A DNA stretch of 64,000 bases from NCBI GenBank assembly GCA_029168955.1, contig JAPDOI010001549.1, forward strand, positions 1 to 64,000, written 5' to 3'. The notes beneath the pieces were generated by a model, which saw nothing but the letters and a program-made list of their open reading frames with translations, searched no databases and was not told the origin of the DNA. Below are positions 45,265-58,500 of this stretch, piece by piece. The translations under genes and the position numbers were made by a program. The stretch is from Aplectana chamaeleonis (taxonomy: Eukaryota; Nematoda; Chromadorea; Rhabditida; Cosmocercidae). Every line of letters starts with the position of its first letter. The first letter of the stretch is position 1.

Positions 45265-46444
45265 TGGTGATTCGAGGGATACATCGCCAGGCAAAAGTTG
45301 CTTCGCTCCCTATGAAGGGAACGATTTCAACCCGATGCGCAGCATGGGGGGTAACCGCGACGGGACACGCTGCGCACGGTATAGAAAGGGGATCGTCTGC
45401 GTATTGTGAGGGAATTATAGGCATCTTCGTTCTCTGCCACAACAAGTTCCGTGATTTTTCGCGCAATTACAAGACAAGACGCGGATGGCATGAAAACGAT
45501 CGATCAACGGCGCGTCCTGTCATTCTATCCTATGTTTTTGATGCCTTGTGTGACCTTTCTTTATATCGTTCTCACTTCTTTAAAATAATGTTTGAATACG
45601 TATATCGAGCATTGATGGTATTTACAAGACTAACAACAGTCAAGCCAAACAGATTGCGTATTTTTTTTCTTTTTTTCGCACCCAAACAGATTGAGCGATT
45701 GCGTATTTTCACTAACATAAGTGTAGTTTAGGAGCTCTGAAGGAAAAAAGTTCTAAAAAGTCCCAACTCTAAGATTTGTCCATACACAGAGTTCTGTAGC
45801 CATAGCTGGTTCGGATCCAAGTTCGACTTTTATCAGCGAGAGAAAACTGCTGATATTTTTAGATGAGTTATTGCTTTCATCGCTTCCTTCATCTTTCGGT
45901 GTTTTTTCTGCTTCTGTATTCAAATAAAGGTTTTATACGTATTTTATGGTTTTATATGTTTTCTCAGTAGTGTGTGCATTGTCAAAACTTTCAGTTTTTC
46001 ACGTTTCCTGTATTTTCTTGCTCAGAAATTTTAAAAAATTTAGAGTACATCGCCGTTTATGATAGAGTGTCCGCAAAAGCTTACCTGAACACCCAGTCTA
46101 CGGCAAAATTTTGATTTCCTCTGAGTTTTGAAGGAAAAAAAGACCAAAAAGTTCAAACACTAATATTTTTTTATACACAGAATACTAATAGACCTAAGGC
46201 CTTTACTGGAGACCCAAACGGAAATAACAAACGAAATGAAAGAAAAAAAGCAACAACCCACTAGTAGAAATTATGAGCTGTCTCCCTCTCATGATCAGTG
46301 ACAAACTTAGAACCGAGACAACCATGGCTTCAGTGCGTGATTACAAGGGACAGATCCTAGCATAAACTGGAGCTTCGAAAAATGGCCGTTTGATTGTTGT
46401 GTGGGGGGGGAGCAAAAAGAACAACTCAGAGATTGCTGAATTTC
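45265..46444. other. Unassigned AT-rich sequence
   Basis: GCGCAGCATGGG and GGGACACGCTGCGC words around 45340 form a weak inverted pair. No gene was recognised. Confidence 0.5.
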
Positions 46445-46445
46445 C

Positions 46446-46544
46446 TTCAAGGCAGTGTTCACGATAATCTCGGATTTTGAGATCAATTCGATTGTTTGGC
46501 CAAAAAAAAACTATATAAAACTAACTTTCGACTTTAAAAACTAA
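46446..46544 (+). mobile_element. MITE2-like terminus next to the satellite
   Basis: TTCAAGGCAGTGTTCACGAT contains an exact 15-bp match (46450-46464) to the AGGCAGTGTTCACGA terminus of MITE2, preceded by TTCA where TTAA would be expected. A TATATAAAA word follows at 46512. No right-hand end occurs before the window stops. Confidence 0.6.
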
Positions 46545-49500
46545 AAGGGTCGTTTTTTAAAGCCGAAATCACGGGGGTGGCGCTAGGCAGAAAATGCATC
46601 CAGAGAGGTTTTGACTGTTTTTCACGAGTTTATACCAAGCGTGGTGGTTTTCGCGTGCACCTCGAGCCCGAGCGAATGATGATGACTGTGCCTGCCGGGG
46701 CGCCAAACAGGGGAAAAAACGCTGTCTTAGCACATTCCAAAAATGTGAAAAATTTAATTCTCCGGATTGGACTGGCGCAGTGCTTATTGGAAAGAAGATC
46801 AAAAAGTATTGAGGTAGGCCGAGTCGCAGATCGATTGGTAACGTTTGAGCCGAGAACGGGACGTCGGTGATCAAGGGTCGTTTTTTAAAGCCGAAATCAC
46901 GGGGGTGGCGCTAGGCGGGAAATGCATCCAGAGACGTTCTGACTGTTTTTAGCGAGTTTATACCAAGCGTGGTGGTTTTCGCGGGCACCTCGAGCCTGAG
47001 CGAATGACGATGACTGTGCTTGCCGGGGCGCCAAACAGGGGAAAAAACGCTGTCTTAGCACATTCCAAAAATGTGAAAAATTTAATTCTCCGGATTGGAC
47101 AGGGGCAGTGCTTATTCGAAGGAAGATCAAAAAGTAATGTGGTAGGCCGAGTCGCAGATCGATTGGTAACGTTTGAGCCGAGAACGGGACGTCGGTGATC
47201 AAGGGTCGTTTTTTAAAGCCGAAATCACGGGGGTGGCGCTAGGCGGGAAATGCATCCAGAGAGGTTTTGACTGTTTTTAACGAGTTTATACCAAGCGTGG
47301 TGGTTTTCGCGTGCACCTCGAGCCCGAGCGAATGACGATGACTGTGCCTGCCGGGGCGCCAAACAGGGGAAAAAACGCTGTCTTAGCACATTCCAAAAAT
47401 GTGAAAAATTTAATTCTCCGGATTGGACTGGCGCAGTGCTTATTCGAAGGAAGATCAAAAAGTAATGAGGTAGGCCGAGTCGCAGATCGATTGGTAACGT
47501 TTGAGCCGAGAACGGGACGTCGGTGATCAAGGGTCGTTTTTTAAAGCCGAAATCACGGGGGTGGCGCTAGGCGGGAAATGCATCCAGAGACGTTTTGACT
47601 GTTTTTAACGAGTTTATACCAAGCGTGGTGGTTTTCGCGGGCACCTCGAGCCCGAGCGAATGACGATGACTGTGCCTGCCGGGGCGCCAAACAGGGGAAA
47701 AAACGCTGTCTTAGCACATTCCAAAAATGTGAAAAATTTAATTCTCCGGATTGGACTGGCGCAGTGCTTATTCGAAGGAAGATCAAAAAGTTATGAGATA
47801 GGCCGTGTCGCAGATCGATGGGTAACGTTTGAGCCGATAACGGGACGTCGGTGATCAAGGGTCGTTTTTAAAGCCGAAATCACGGGGGTGGCGCTAGGCG
47901 GGAAATGCATCCAGAGACGTTTTGACTGTTTTTAACGAGTCTATACCAAGCGTGGTGGTTTTCGCGTGCACCTCGAGCCCGAGCGAATGACGATGACTGT
48001 GCTTGTCGGGGCGCCAAACAGGGGAAAAAACGCTGTCTTAGCACATTCCAAAAATGTGAAAAATTTAATTCTCCGGATTGGACTGGCGCAGTGCTTATTG
48101 GGAAGAAGGTCGAAAAGTAATGAGGTAAGCCGAGTCGCAGATCGATTGGTAACGTTTGAGCCGAGAACGGGACGTCGGTGGTCAAGGGTCGTTTTTTATA
48201 GTCGAAATCACGGGGGTGGCGCTAGGCGGGAAATGCATCCAGAGACGTTTTGACTGTTTTTAACGAGTTTATACCAAGCGTGGTGGTTTTCGCGTGCACC
48301 TGGAGCCCGAGCTAATGACGATGACTGTGCTTGCCGGGGCGCCAAACAGGGGAAAAACGCTGTCTTAGCACATTCCAAAAATGTGAAAAATTTAATTCTC
48401 CGGATTGGACTGGCGCAGTGCTTATTGGAAAAAAGATCAAAAAATAATGAGGTAGGCCGAGTCGCAGATCGATTGGTAACGTTTGAGCCGAGAACGGGAC
48501 GTCGGTGATCAAGGGTCGTTTTTTTAAGTCGAAATCACGGGGGTGGCGCTAGGCGGGAAATGCATCCAGAGAGGTTTTGACTGTTTTCAACGAGTCTATA
48601 CCAAGCGTGGTGGTTTTCGCGTGCACCTCGAGCCCGAGCGAATGACGATGACTGTGCCTGCCTAGGCGAAAAACAGGGGAAAAAACGCTGTCTTAGCACA
48701 TTCCAAAAATGTGAAAAATTTAATTCTCCGGATTGGACTGGCGCAGTGCTTATTGGAAAAAAGATCAAAAAATAATGAGGTAGGCCGAGTCGCAGATCGA
48801 TTGGTAACGTTTGAGCCGAGAACGGGACGTCGGTGGTCAAGGGTCGTTTTTTATAGTCGAAATCACGGGGGTGGCGCTAGGCGGGAAATGCATCCAGAGA
48901 CGTTTTGACTGTTTTTAACGAGTTTATACCAAGCGTGGTGGTTTTCGCGTGCACCTCGAGCCCGAGCGAATGACGATGACTGTGCTTGCCGGGGCGCCAA
49001 ACAGGGGAAAAAACGCTGTCTTAGCACATTCCAAAAATGTGAAAAATTTAATTCTCCGGATTGGACTGGCGCAGTGCTTATTGGAAAGAAGATCAAAAAG
49101 TAATGAGGTAGGCCGAGTCGCAGATCGATTGGTAACGTTTGAGCCGAGAACGGGACGTCGGTGATCAAGGGTCGTTTTTTTAAGTCGAAATCACGGGGGT
49201 GGCGTTAGGCGGGAAATGCATCCAGAGAGCTTTTGACTGTTTTTAACGAGTTTATACTAAGCGTGGTGGTTTTCGCGTGCACCTCGAGCCCGAGCGAATG
49301 ACGATGACTGTGCCTGCCGGGGCGCCAAACAGGGAAAAAACGCTGTCTTAGCACATTCCAAAAATGTGGAAAATTTCAATTCTCCGGATTGGACTGGCGC
49401 AGTGCTTATTCGAAGGTAGATCAAAAAGTAAAGAGGTAGGCCGAGTCGCAGGTCGATTGGTCCCGTTCGAGCCGAGAGCGGGACGTCGGTGATCAAGGGT

Positions 49501-52500
49501 CGTTTTTTAAAGCCGAAATCACGGGGGTGGCGCTAGGCGGTAAACGCATTCAGAGAGGTTTTGACTGTTTTTAACGAGTTTATACCAAGCGTGGTGGTTT
49601 TCGCGTGCACCTCGAGCCCGAGCGAATGACGATGACTGTGCCTGCCGGGGCGCCAAACAGGGGAAAAAACGCTGTCTTAGCACATTCCAAAAATGTGAAA
49701 AATTTAATTCTCCGGATTGGACTGGCGCAGTGCTTATTCGAAGGAAGATCAAAAGTAATGAGGTAGGCCGAGTCGCAGATCGATTGGTAACGTTTGAGCC
49801 GAGAACGGGACGTCGGTGATCAAGGGTCGTTTTTAAAGTCGAAATCACGGGGGTGGCGCTAGGCGGAAAATGCATCCAGAGAGGTTTTGACTGTTTTTAA
49901 CGAGTCTATACCAAGCGTGGTGGTTTTCGCGTGCACCTCGAGCCCGAGCGAATGACCATGACTGTGCCTGCCGGGGCGCCAAACAGGGGAAAAAACGCTG
50001 TCTTAGCACATTCCAAAATGTGAAAAATTTAATTCTCCGGATTGGACTGGCGCAGTGCTTATTCGAAAGAAGATCAAAAAGTAATGAGGTAGGCCGAGTC
50101 GCAGATCGATTGGTAACGTTTGAGCCGAGAACGGGACGTCGGTGATCAAGGGTCGTTTTTAAAGCCGAAATCACGGGGGTGGCGTTAGGCGGGAAATGCA
50201 TCCAGAGAGGTTTTGACTGTTTTTAACGAGTTTATACCAAGCGGGGTGGTTTTCGCGTGCACCTCGAGCCCGAGCGAATGACGATGACTGTGCCTGCCGG
50301 GGCGCCAAACAGGGGAAAAAACGCTGTCTTAGCACATTCCAAAAATGTGAAAAATTTAATTCTCCGGATTGGACTGGGGCAGTGCTTATTCGAAGGAAGA
50401 TCAAAAAGTAATGGGGTAGGCCGAGTCGCAGATCGATGGGTAACGTTTGAGCCGATAACGGGACGTCGGTGATCAAGGGTCGTTTTTTAAAGCCGAAATC
50501 ACGGGGGTGGCGCTAGGCGGGAAATGCATCCAGAGAGGTTTTGACTGTTTTTAACGAGTTTATACCAAGCGTGGTGGTTTTCGCGTGCACCTCGAGCCCG
50601 AGCGAATGACGATGACTGTGCCTGCCGGGGCGCCAAACAGGGGAAAAAACGCTGTCTTAGCACATTCCAAAAATGTGAAAAATTTAATTCTCCGGATTGG
50701 ACTGGCGCAGTGCTTATTGGAAAGAAGATCAAAAAGTAATGAGGTAGGCCGAGTCGCAGATCGATTGGTAACGTTTGAGCCGAGAACGGGACGTCGGTGG
50801 TTAAGGGTCGTTTTTTAAAGCCGAAATCACGGGGGTGGCGCTAGGCGGGAAATGCATCCAGAGAGGTTTTGACTGTTTTTAACGAGTCTATACCAAGCGT
50901 GGTGGTTTTCGCGTGCACCTCGAGCCCGAGCGAATGACGATGACTGTGCCTGCCGGGGCGCCAAACAGGGGAAAAAACGCTGTCTTAGCACATTCCAAAA
51001 ATGTGAAAAATTTAATTCTCCGGATTGGACTGGCGCAGTGCTTATTCGAAGGAAGATCAAAAAGTAATGAGGTAGGCCGAGTCGCAGATCGATTGGTAAC
51101 GTTTGAGCCGAGAACGGGACGTCGGTGGTGAAGGGTCGTTTTTTAAAGTCGAAATAACGGGGGTGGCGCTAGGCGGGAAATGCATCCAGAGAGGTTTTGA
51201 CTGTTTTTAACGAGTCTATACCAAGCGTGGTGGTTTTCGCGTGCACCTCGAGCTCGAGCGAATGACGATGACTGTGCCTGCCTAGGCGCCAAACAGGGGA
51301 AAAAACGCTGTCTTAGCACATTCCAAAAATGTGAAAAATTTAATTCTCCGGATTGGACTGGCGCAGTGCTTATTCGAAGGAAGATCAAAAAATAATGTGG
51401 TAGGCCGAGTCGCAGATCGATTGGTCCCGTTCGAGCCGGGAGCGGGACGGCGGTGATCAAGGGTCGTTTTTTAAAGTCGAAATCACGGGGTGGCGCTAGG
51501 CGGGAAATGCATCCAGAGAGGTTTTGACTGTTTTTAACGAGTCTATACCAAGCGTGGTGGTTTTCGCGTGCACCTCGAGCCCGAGCGAATGACGATGACT
51601 GTGCCTGCCGGGGCGCCAAACAGGGGAAAAAACGCTGTCTTAGCACATTCCAAAAATGTGAAAAATTTAATTCTCCGGATTGGACTGGCGCAGTGCTTAT
51701 TCGGAGGAAGATCAAAAAATAATGAGGTAGGCCGAGTCGCAGATCGATTGGTAACGTTTGAGCCGAGAACGGGACGTCGGTGGTCAAGGGTCGTTTTTTA
51801 AAGTCGAAATCACGGGGGTGGCGCTAGGCGGGAAATGCATCCAGAGAGGTTTTGACTGTTTTTAACGAGTCTATACCAAGCGTGGTGGTTTTCGCGTGCA
51901 CCTCGAGCCCGAGCGAATGACGATGACTGTGCCTGCCGGGGCGCCAAACAGGGGAAAAAACGCTGTCTTAGCACATTCCAAAAATGTGAAAAATTTAATT
52001 CTCCGGATTGGACTGGCGCAGTGCTTATTCGAAGGAAGATTAAAAAGTAAAGAGGTAGGCCGAGTCGAGGATCGATTGGTAACGTTTGAGCCGAGAACGG
52101 GACGTCGGTGATCAAGGGTCGTTTTTTAAAGCCGAAATCACGGGGGTGGCGCTAGGCGGGAAATGCATCCAGAGAAGTTTTGACTGTTTTTAACGAGTTT
52201 ATACCAAGCGTGGAGGTTTTCGCGTGCACCTCGAGCCCGAGCCAATGACGATGACTGTGCCTGCCGGGGCGCTAAACAGGGAAAAAACGCTGTCTTAGCA
52301 CATTCCAAAAATGTGAAAAATTTAATTCTCCGGATTGGACTGGCGCAGTGCTTATTCGAAGGAAAATCAAAAAGTAATGAGGTAGGCCGAGTCGCAGATC
52401 GATTGGTAACGTGTGAGGCGGGGACGGGACGTGGCGGTGATCAAGGGTCGTTTTTAAAGTCGAAATCACGGGGGTGGCGCTAGGCGGGAAATGCATCCAG

Positions 52501-55500
52501 AGAGGTTTTGACTGTTTTTAACGAGTCTATACCAAGCGTGGTGGTTTTCGCGTGCACCTCGAGCTCGAGCGAATGACGATGACTGTGCCTGCCGGGGCGC
52601 CAGACAGGGGAAAAAACGCTGTCTTAGCACATTCCAAAAATGTGAAAAATTTAATTCTCCGGATTTCACTGGCGCAGTGCTTATTCGAAGGAAGATCAAA
52701 AAGTAATGAGGTAGGCCGAGTCGCAGATCGATTGGTAACGTTTGAGCGGAGAACGGGACGTCGGGGAGCAAGGGACGTTTTTTAAAGTCGAAATCACGGG
52801 GGTGGCGTTAGGCGGGAAATGCATCCAGAGAGGTTTTGACTGTTTTTAACGAGTCTATACCAAGCGTGGAGGTTTTCGCGTGCACCTCGAGCCCGAGCGA
52901 ATGACGATGACTGTGCCTGCCGGGGCGCCAAACAGGGGAAAAACGCTGTCTTAGCACATTCCAAAAATGTGAAAAATTTAATTCTCCGGATTGGACTGGC
53001 GCAGTGCTTATTGGGAAAAAGATTAAAAAGTATTGAGGTAGGCCGAGTCGCAGATCGATTGGTAACGTTTGAGCCGAGAACGGAACGTCGGTGACCGAGG
53101 GTCGTTTTTTAAAGCCGAAATCACGGGGGTGGCGCTAGGCGGAAAATGCATCCAGAGAGGTTTTGACTGTTTTTAACGAGTCTATACCAAGCGTGGAGGT
53201 TTTCGCGTGCACCTCGAGCCCGAGCGAATGACGATGACTGTGCCTGCCGGGGCGCCAAACAGGGAAAAACGCTGTCTTAGCACATTCCAAAAATGTGAAA
53301 ATTTTAATTCTCCGGATTGGACTGGCGCAGTGCTTATTGGAAAGAAAATCAAAAAGTATTAAGGTAGGCCGAGTCGCAGATCGATTGGTAACGTTTGAGC
53401 CGAGAACGGGACGTCGGTGATCAAGGGTCGTTTTTAAAGTCGAAATCGCGGGGGTGGCGCTAGGCGGAAAATGCATCCAGAGAGGTTTTGACTGTTTTTA
53501 ACGAGTCTATACCAAGCGTGGTGGTTTTCGCGTGCACCTCGAGCCCGAGCGAATGACGATGACTGTGCCTGCCGGGGCGCCAAACAGGGGAAAAAACGCT
53601 GTCTTAGCACATTCCAAAAATGTGAAAAATTTAATTCTCCGGATTGGACTGGCGCAGTGCTTATTCGAAGGAAGATCATAAAATAATGAGGTAGGCCGAG
53701 TCGCAGATCGATTGGTAACGTTTGAGCCGAGAACGGGACGTCGGTGGTCAAGGGTCGTTTTTTAAAGCCGAAATCACGGGGGTGGCGCTAGGCGGGAAAT
53801 GCATCCAGAGAAGTTTTGACTGTTTTTAACGAGTCTATACCAAGCGTGGTGGTTTTTGCGTGCACCTAGAGCCCGAGCGAATGACGATGACTGTGCCTGC
53901 CGGGGCGCCAAACAGGGGAAAAAACGCTGTCTTAGCACATTCCAAAAATGTGAAAAATTTAATTCTCCGGATTGGACTGGCGCAGTGCTTATTTGAAGGA
54001 AAATCAAAAAGTAATGAGGCAGGCCGAGTCGCAGATCGATTGGTAACGTTTGAGCCGAGAACGGGACGGCGGTGAGCAAGGGTCGTTTTTAAAGCCGAAA
54101 TCACGGGGGTGGCGCTAGGCGGAAATGCATCCAGAGAGGTTTTGACTGTTTTTAACGAGTCTATACCAAGCGTGGTGGTTTTCGCGTGCACCTCGAGCCC
54201 GAGCGAATGACGATGACTGTGCCTGCCGGGGCGCCAAACAGGGGAAAAAACGCTGTCTTAGCACATTCCAAAAATGTGAAAAATTTAATTCTCCGGATTG
54301 GACTGACGCAGTGCTTATTCGAAGGAAGATCAAAAAGTAATGAGGTAGGCCGAGTCGCAGATCGATTGGTAACGTTTGAGCCGAGAACGGGACGTCGGTG
54401 GTCAAGGGCCGTTTTTTTTTAAGTCGAAATCACGGGGGTGGCGCTAGGCGGGAAATGCATCCAGAGACGTTTTGACTGTTTTTAACGAGTTTATACCAAG
54501 CGTGGTGGTTTTCGCGGGCACCTCGAGCCCGAGCCAATGACGATGACTGTGCCTGCCGGGGCGCCAAACAGGGGAAAAACGCTGTCTTAGCACATTCCAA
54601 AAATGTGAAAAATTTAATTCTCCGGATTGGACTGGGGCAGTGCTTATTCGAAGGAAGATCAAAAAGTAATGGGGTAGGCCGAGTCGCAGATCGATGGGTA
54701 ACGTTTGAGCCGATAACGGGACGTCGGTGATCAAGGGTCGTTTTTTAAAGCCGAAATCACGGGGGTGGCGCTAGGCGGGAAATGCATCCAGAGAGGTTTT
54801 GACTGTTTTTAACGAGTTTATACCAAGCGTGGTGGTTTTCGCGTGCACCTCGAGCCCGAGCGAATGACGATGACTGTGCCTGCCGGGGCGCCAAACAGGG
54901 GAAAAAACGCTGTCTTAGCACATTCCAAAAATGTGAAAAATTTAATTCTCCGGATTGGACTGGCGCAGTGCTTATTCGAAGGAAAATCAAAAAGTAATGA
55001 GGTAGGCCGAGTCGCAGATCGATTGGTAACGTGTGAGCCGAGAACGGGACGTCGGGGTTAAGGGTCGTTTTTTAAAGCCGAAATCACGGGGGTGGCGCTA
55101 GGCGGGAAATGCATCCAGAGAGGTTTTGACTGTTTTTAACGAGTCTATACCAAGCGTGGTGGTTTTCGCGTGCACCTCGAGCTCGAGCGAATGACGATGA
55201 CTGTGCCTGCCGGGGCGCCAAACAGGGGAAAAAACGCTGTCTTAGCACATTCCAAAAATGTGAAAAATTTAATTCTCCGGATTGGACTGGCGCAGTGCTT
55301 ATTCGAAGGAAGATCAAAAAGTAATGAGGTAGGCCGAGTCGCAGATCGATTGGTAACGTTTGAGCCGAGAACGGGACGTCGGTGGCCGAGGGTCATTTTT
55401 TAAAGCCGAAATCACGGGGGTGGCGCTAGGCGGGAAATGCATCCAGAGAGGTTTTGACTGTTTTTAACGAGTTCATACCAAGCGTGGTGGTTTTCGCGTG

Positions 55501-58500
55501 CACCTCGAGCCCGAGCGAATGACGATGACTGTGCCTGCCGGGGCGCCAAACAGGGGAAAAAACGCTGTCTTAGCACATTCCAAAAATGTGAAAAATTTAA
55601 TTCTCCGGATTGGACTGGCGCAGTGCTTATTCGAAGGAAAATCAAAAAGTAATGAGGTAGGCCGAGTCGCAGATCGATTGGTAACGTTTGAGCCGAGAAC
55701 GGGACGTCGGTGGTCAAGGGCCGTTTTTTTAAAGTCGAAATCACGGGGTGGCGCTAGGCGGGAAATGCATCCAGAGAGGTTTTGACTGTTTTTAACGAGT
55801 CTATACCAAGCGTGGTGGTTTTCGCGTGCACCTCGAGCCCGAGCGAATGACGATGACTGTGCCTGCCGGGGCGCCAACCAGGGAAAAAACGCTGTCTTAG
55901 CACATTCCAAAAATGTGGAAAATTTAATTCTCCGGATTGGACTGGCGCAGTGCTTATTCGAAGGAAGATCAAAAAAGTAATGAGGTTGGCCGAGTCGCAG
56001 GTCGATTGGTCCCGTTCGAGCCGAGAGCGGGACGTCGGTGATCAAGGGTCGTTTTTTAAAGCCGAAATCACGGGGGTGGCGCTAGGCGGTAAATGCATTC
56101 AGAGAGGTTTTGACTGTTTTTAACGAGTTTATACCAATTGTGGTGGTTTTCGCGTGCACCTCGAACCCGAGCGAATGACGATGACTGTGCTTGCCGGGGC
56201 GCCAAACAGGGAAAAAACGCTGTCTTAGCACATTTCAAAAATGTGAAAAATTTAATTCTCCGGATTGGACTGGTGCAGTGCTTATTCGAAGGAAGATCAA
56301 AAAGTAAAGAGGTAGGCCGAGTTGCAGATCGATTGGTAACGTTTGAGCCGAGAACGGGACGTCGGTGATCAAGGGTCGTTTTTTAAAGCCGAAATCACGG
56401 GGGTGGCGCTAGGCGGGAAATGCATCCAGAGACGTTTTGACTGTTTTTAACGAGTTTATACCAAGCGTGGTGGTTTTCGCGTGCACCTCGAGCCCGAGCG
56501 AATGGCGATGACTGTGCCTGCCGGGGCGCCAAACAGGGGAAAAACGCTGTCTTAGCACATTCCAAAAATGTGAAAAATTTAATTCTCCGGATTGGACTGG
56601 GGCAGTGCTTATTCGAAGGAAGATCAAAAAGTAATGGGGTAGGCCGAGTCGCAGATCGATGGGTAACGTTTGAGCCGATAACGGGACGTCGGTGATCAAG
56701 GGTCGAGGTTTAAAGCCGAAAGCACGGGGGTGGCGCTAGGCGGGAAATGCATCCAGAGAGGTTTTGACTGTTTTTAACGAGTCTATACCAAGCGTGGTGG
56801 TTTTCGCGTGCACCTCGAGCCCGAGCGAATGACGATGACTGTGCCTGCCGGGGCGCCAAACAGGGGAAAAACGCTGTCTTAGCACATTCCAAAAATGTGA
56901 AAAATTTAATTCTCCGGATTGGACTGGCGCAGTGCTTATTCGAAGGAAGATCAAAAAGTAATGAGGTAGGCCGAGTCGCAGATCGATTGGTAACGTTTGA
57001 GCCGAGAACGGGACGTCGGTGGTGAAGGGTCGTTTTTTAAAGTCGAAATAACGGGGGTGGCGCTAGGCGGGAAATGCATCCAGAGAGGTTTTGACTGTTT
57101 TTAACGAGTCTATACCAAGCGTGGTGGTTTTCGCGTGCACCTCGAGCCCGAGCGAATGACGATGACTGTGCCTGCCGGGGCGCCAAACAGGGGAAAAAAC
57201 GCTGTCTTAGCACATTCCAAAAATGTGAAAAATTTAATTCTCCGGATTGGACTGGCGCAGTGCTTATTCGAAGGAAGATCAAAAAGTAATGAGGTAGGCC
57301 GAGTCGCAGATCGATTGGTAACGTTTGAGCCGAGAACGGGACGTCGGTGATCAAGGGTCGTTTTTTTAAAGTCGAAATCACGGGGGTGGCGCTAGGCGGG
57401 AAATGCATCCAGAGAGGTTTTGACTGTTTTTAACGAGTCTATACCAAGCGTGGTGGTTTTCGCGTGCACCTCGAGCCCGAGCGAATGACGATGACTGTGC
57501 CTGCCGGGGCGCTAAACAGGGGAAAAAACGCTGTCTTAGCACATTCCAAAAATGTGAAAAATTTAATTCTCCGGATTGGACTGGCGCAGTGCTTATTCGA
57601 AGGAAGATCAAAAAATAATGTGGTAGGCCGAGTCGCAGATCGATTGGTAACGTTTGAGCCGAGAACGGGACGTCGGTGGTTAAGGGTCGTTTTTTAAAGC
57701 CGAAATCACGGGGGTGGCGCTAGGCGGGAAATGCATCCAGAGAGGTTTTGACTGTTTTTAACGAGTCTATACCAAGCGTGGTGGTTTTTGCGTGCACCTC
57801 GAGCCCGAGCGAATGACGATGACTGTGCCTGCCGGGGCGCCAAACAGGGGAAAAAACGCTGTCTTAGCACATTCCAAAAATGTGAAAAATTTAATTCTCC
57901 GGATTGGACTGGCGCAGTGCTTATTCGAAGGAAGATCAAAAAATAATGTGGTAGGCCGAGTCGCAGATCGATTGGTAACGTTTGAGCCGAGAACGGGACG
58001 TCGGTGGTCAAGGGTCGTTTTTTAAAGTCGAAATAACGGGGGTGGCGCTAGGCGGGAAATGCATCCAGAGACGTTTTGACTGTTTTTAACGAGTTTATAC
58101 CAAGCGTGGTGGTTTTCGCGGGCACCTCGAGCCTGAGCGAATGACGATGACTGTGCTTGCCGGGGCGCCAAACAGGGGAAAAAACGCTGTCTTAGCACAT
58201 TCCAAAAACGTGAAAAATTTAATTCTCCGGATTGGACTGGCGCAGTGCTTATTCGAAGGAAGATCAAAAAGTAAAGAGGTAGGCCGAGTCGCGGATCGAT
58301 TGGTAACGTTTGAGCCGAGAACGGGACGTCGGGGATTAAGGGTCGTTTTTTAAAGCCGAAATCACGGGGGTGGCGCTAGGCGGGAAATGCATCCAGAGAC
58401 GTTCTGACTGTTTTTAGCGAGTTTATACCAAGCGTGGTGGTTTTCGCGGGCACCTCGAGCCTGAGCGAATGACGATGACTGTGCTTGCCGGGGCGCCAAA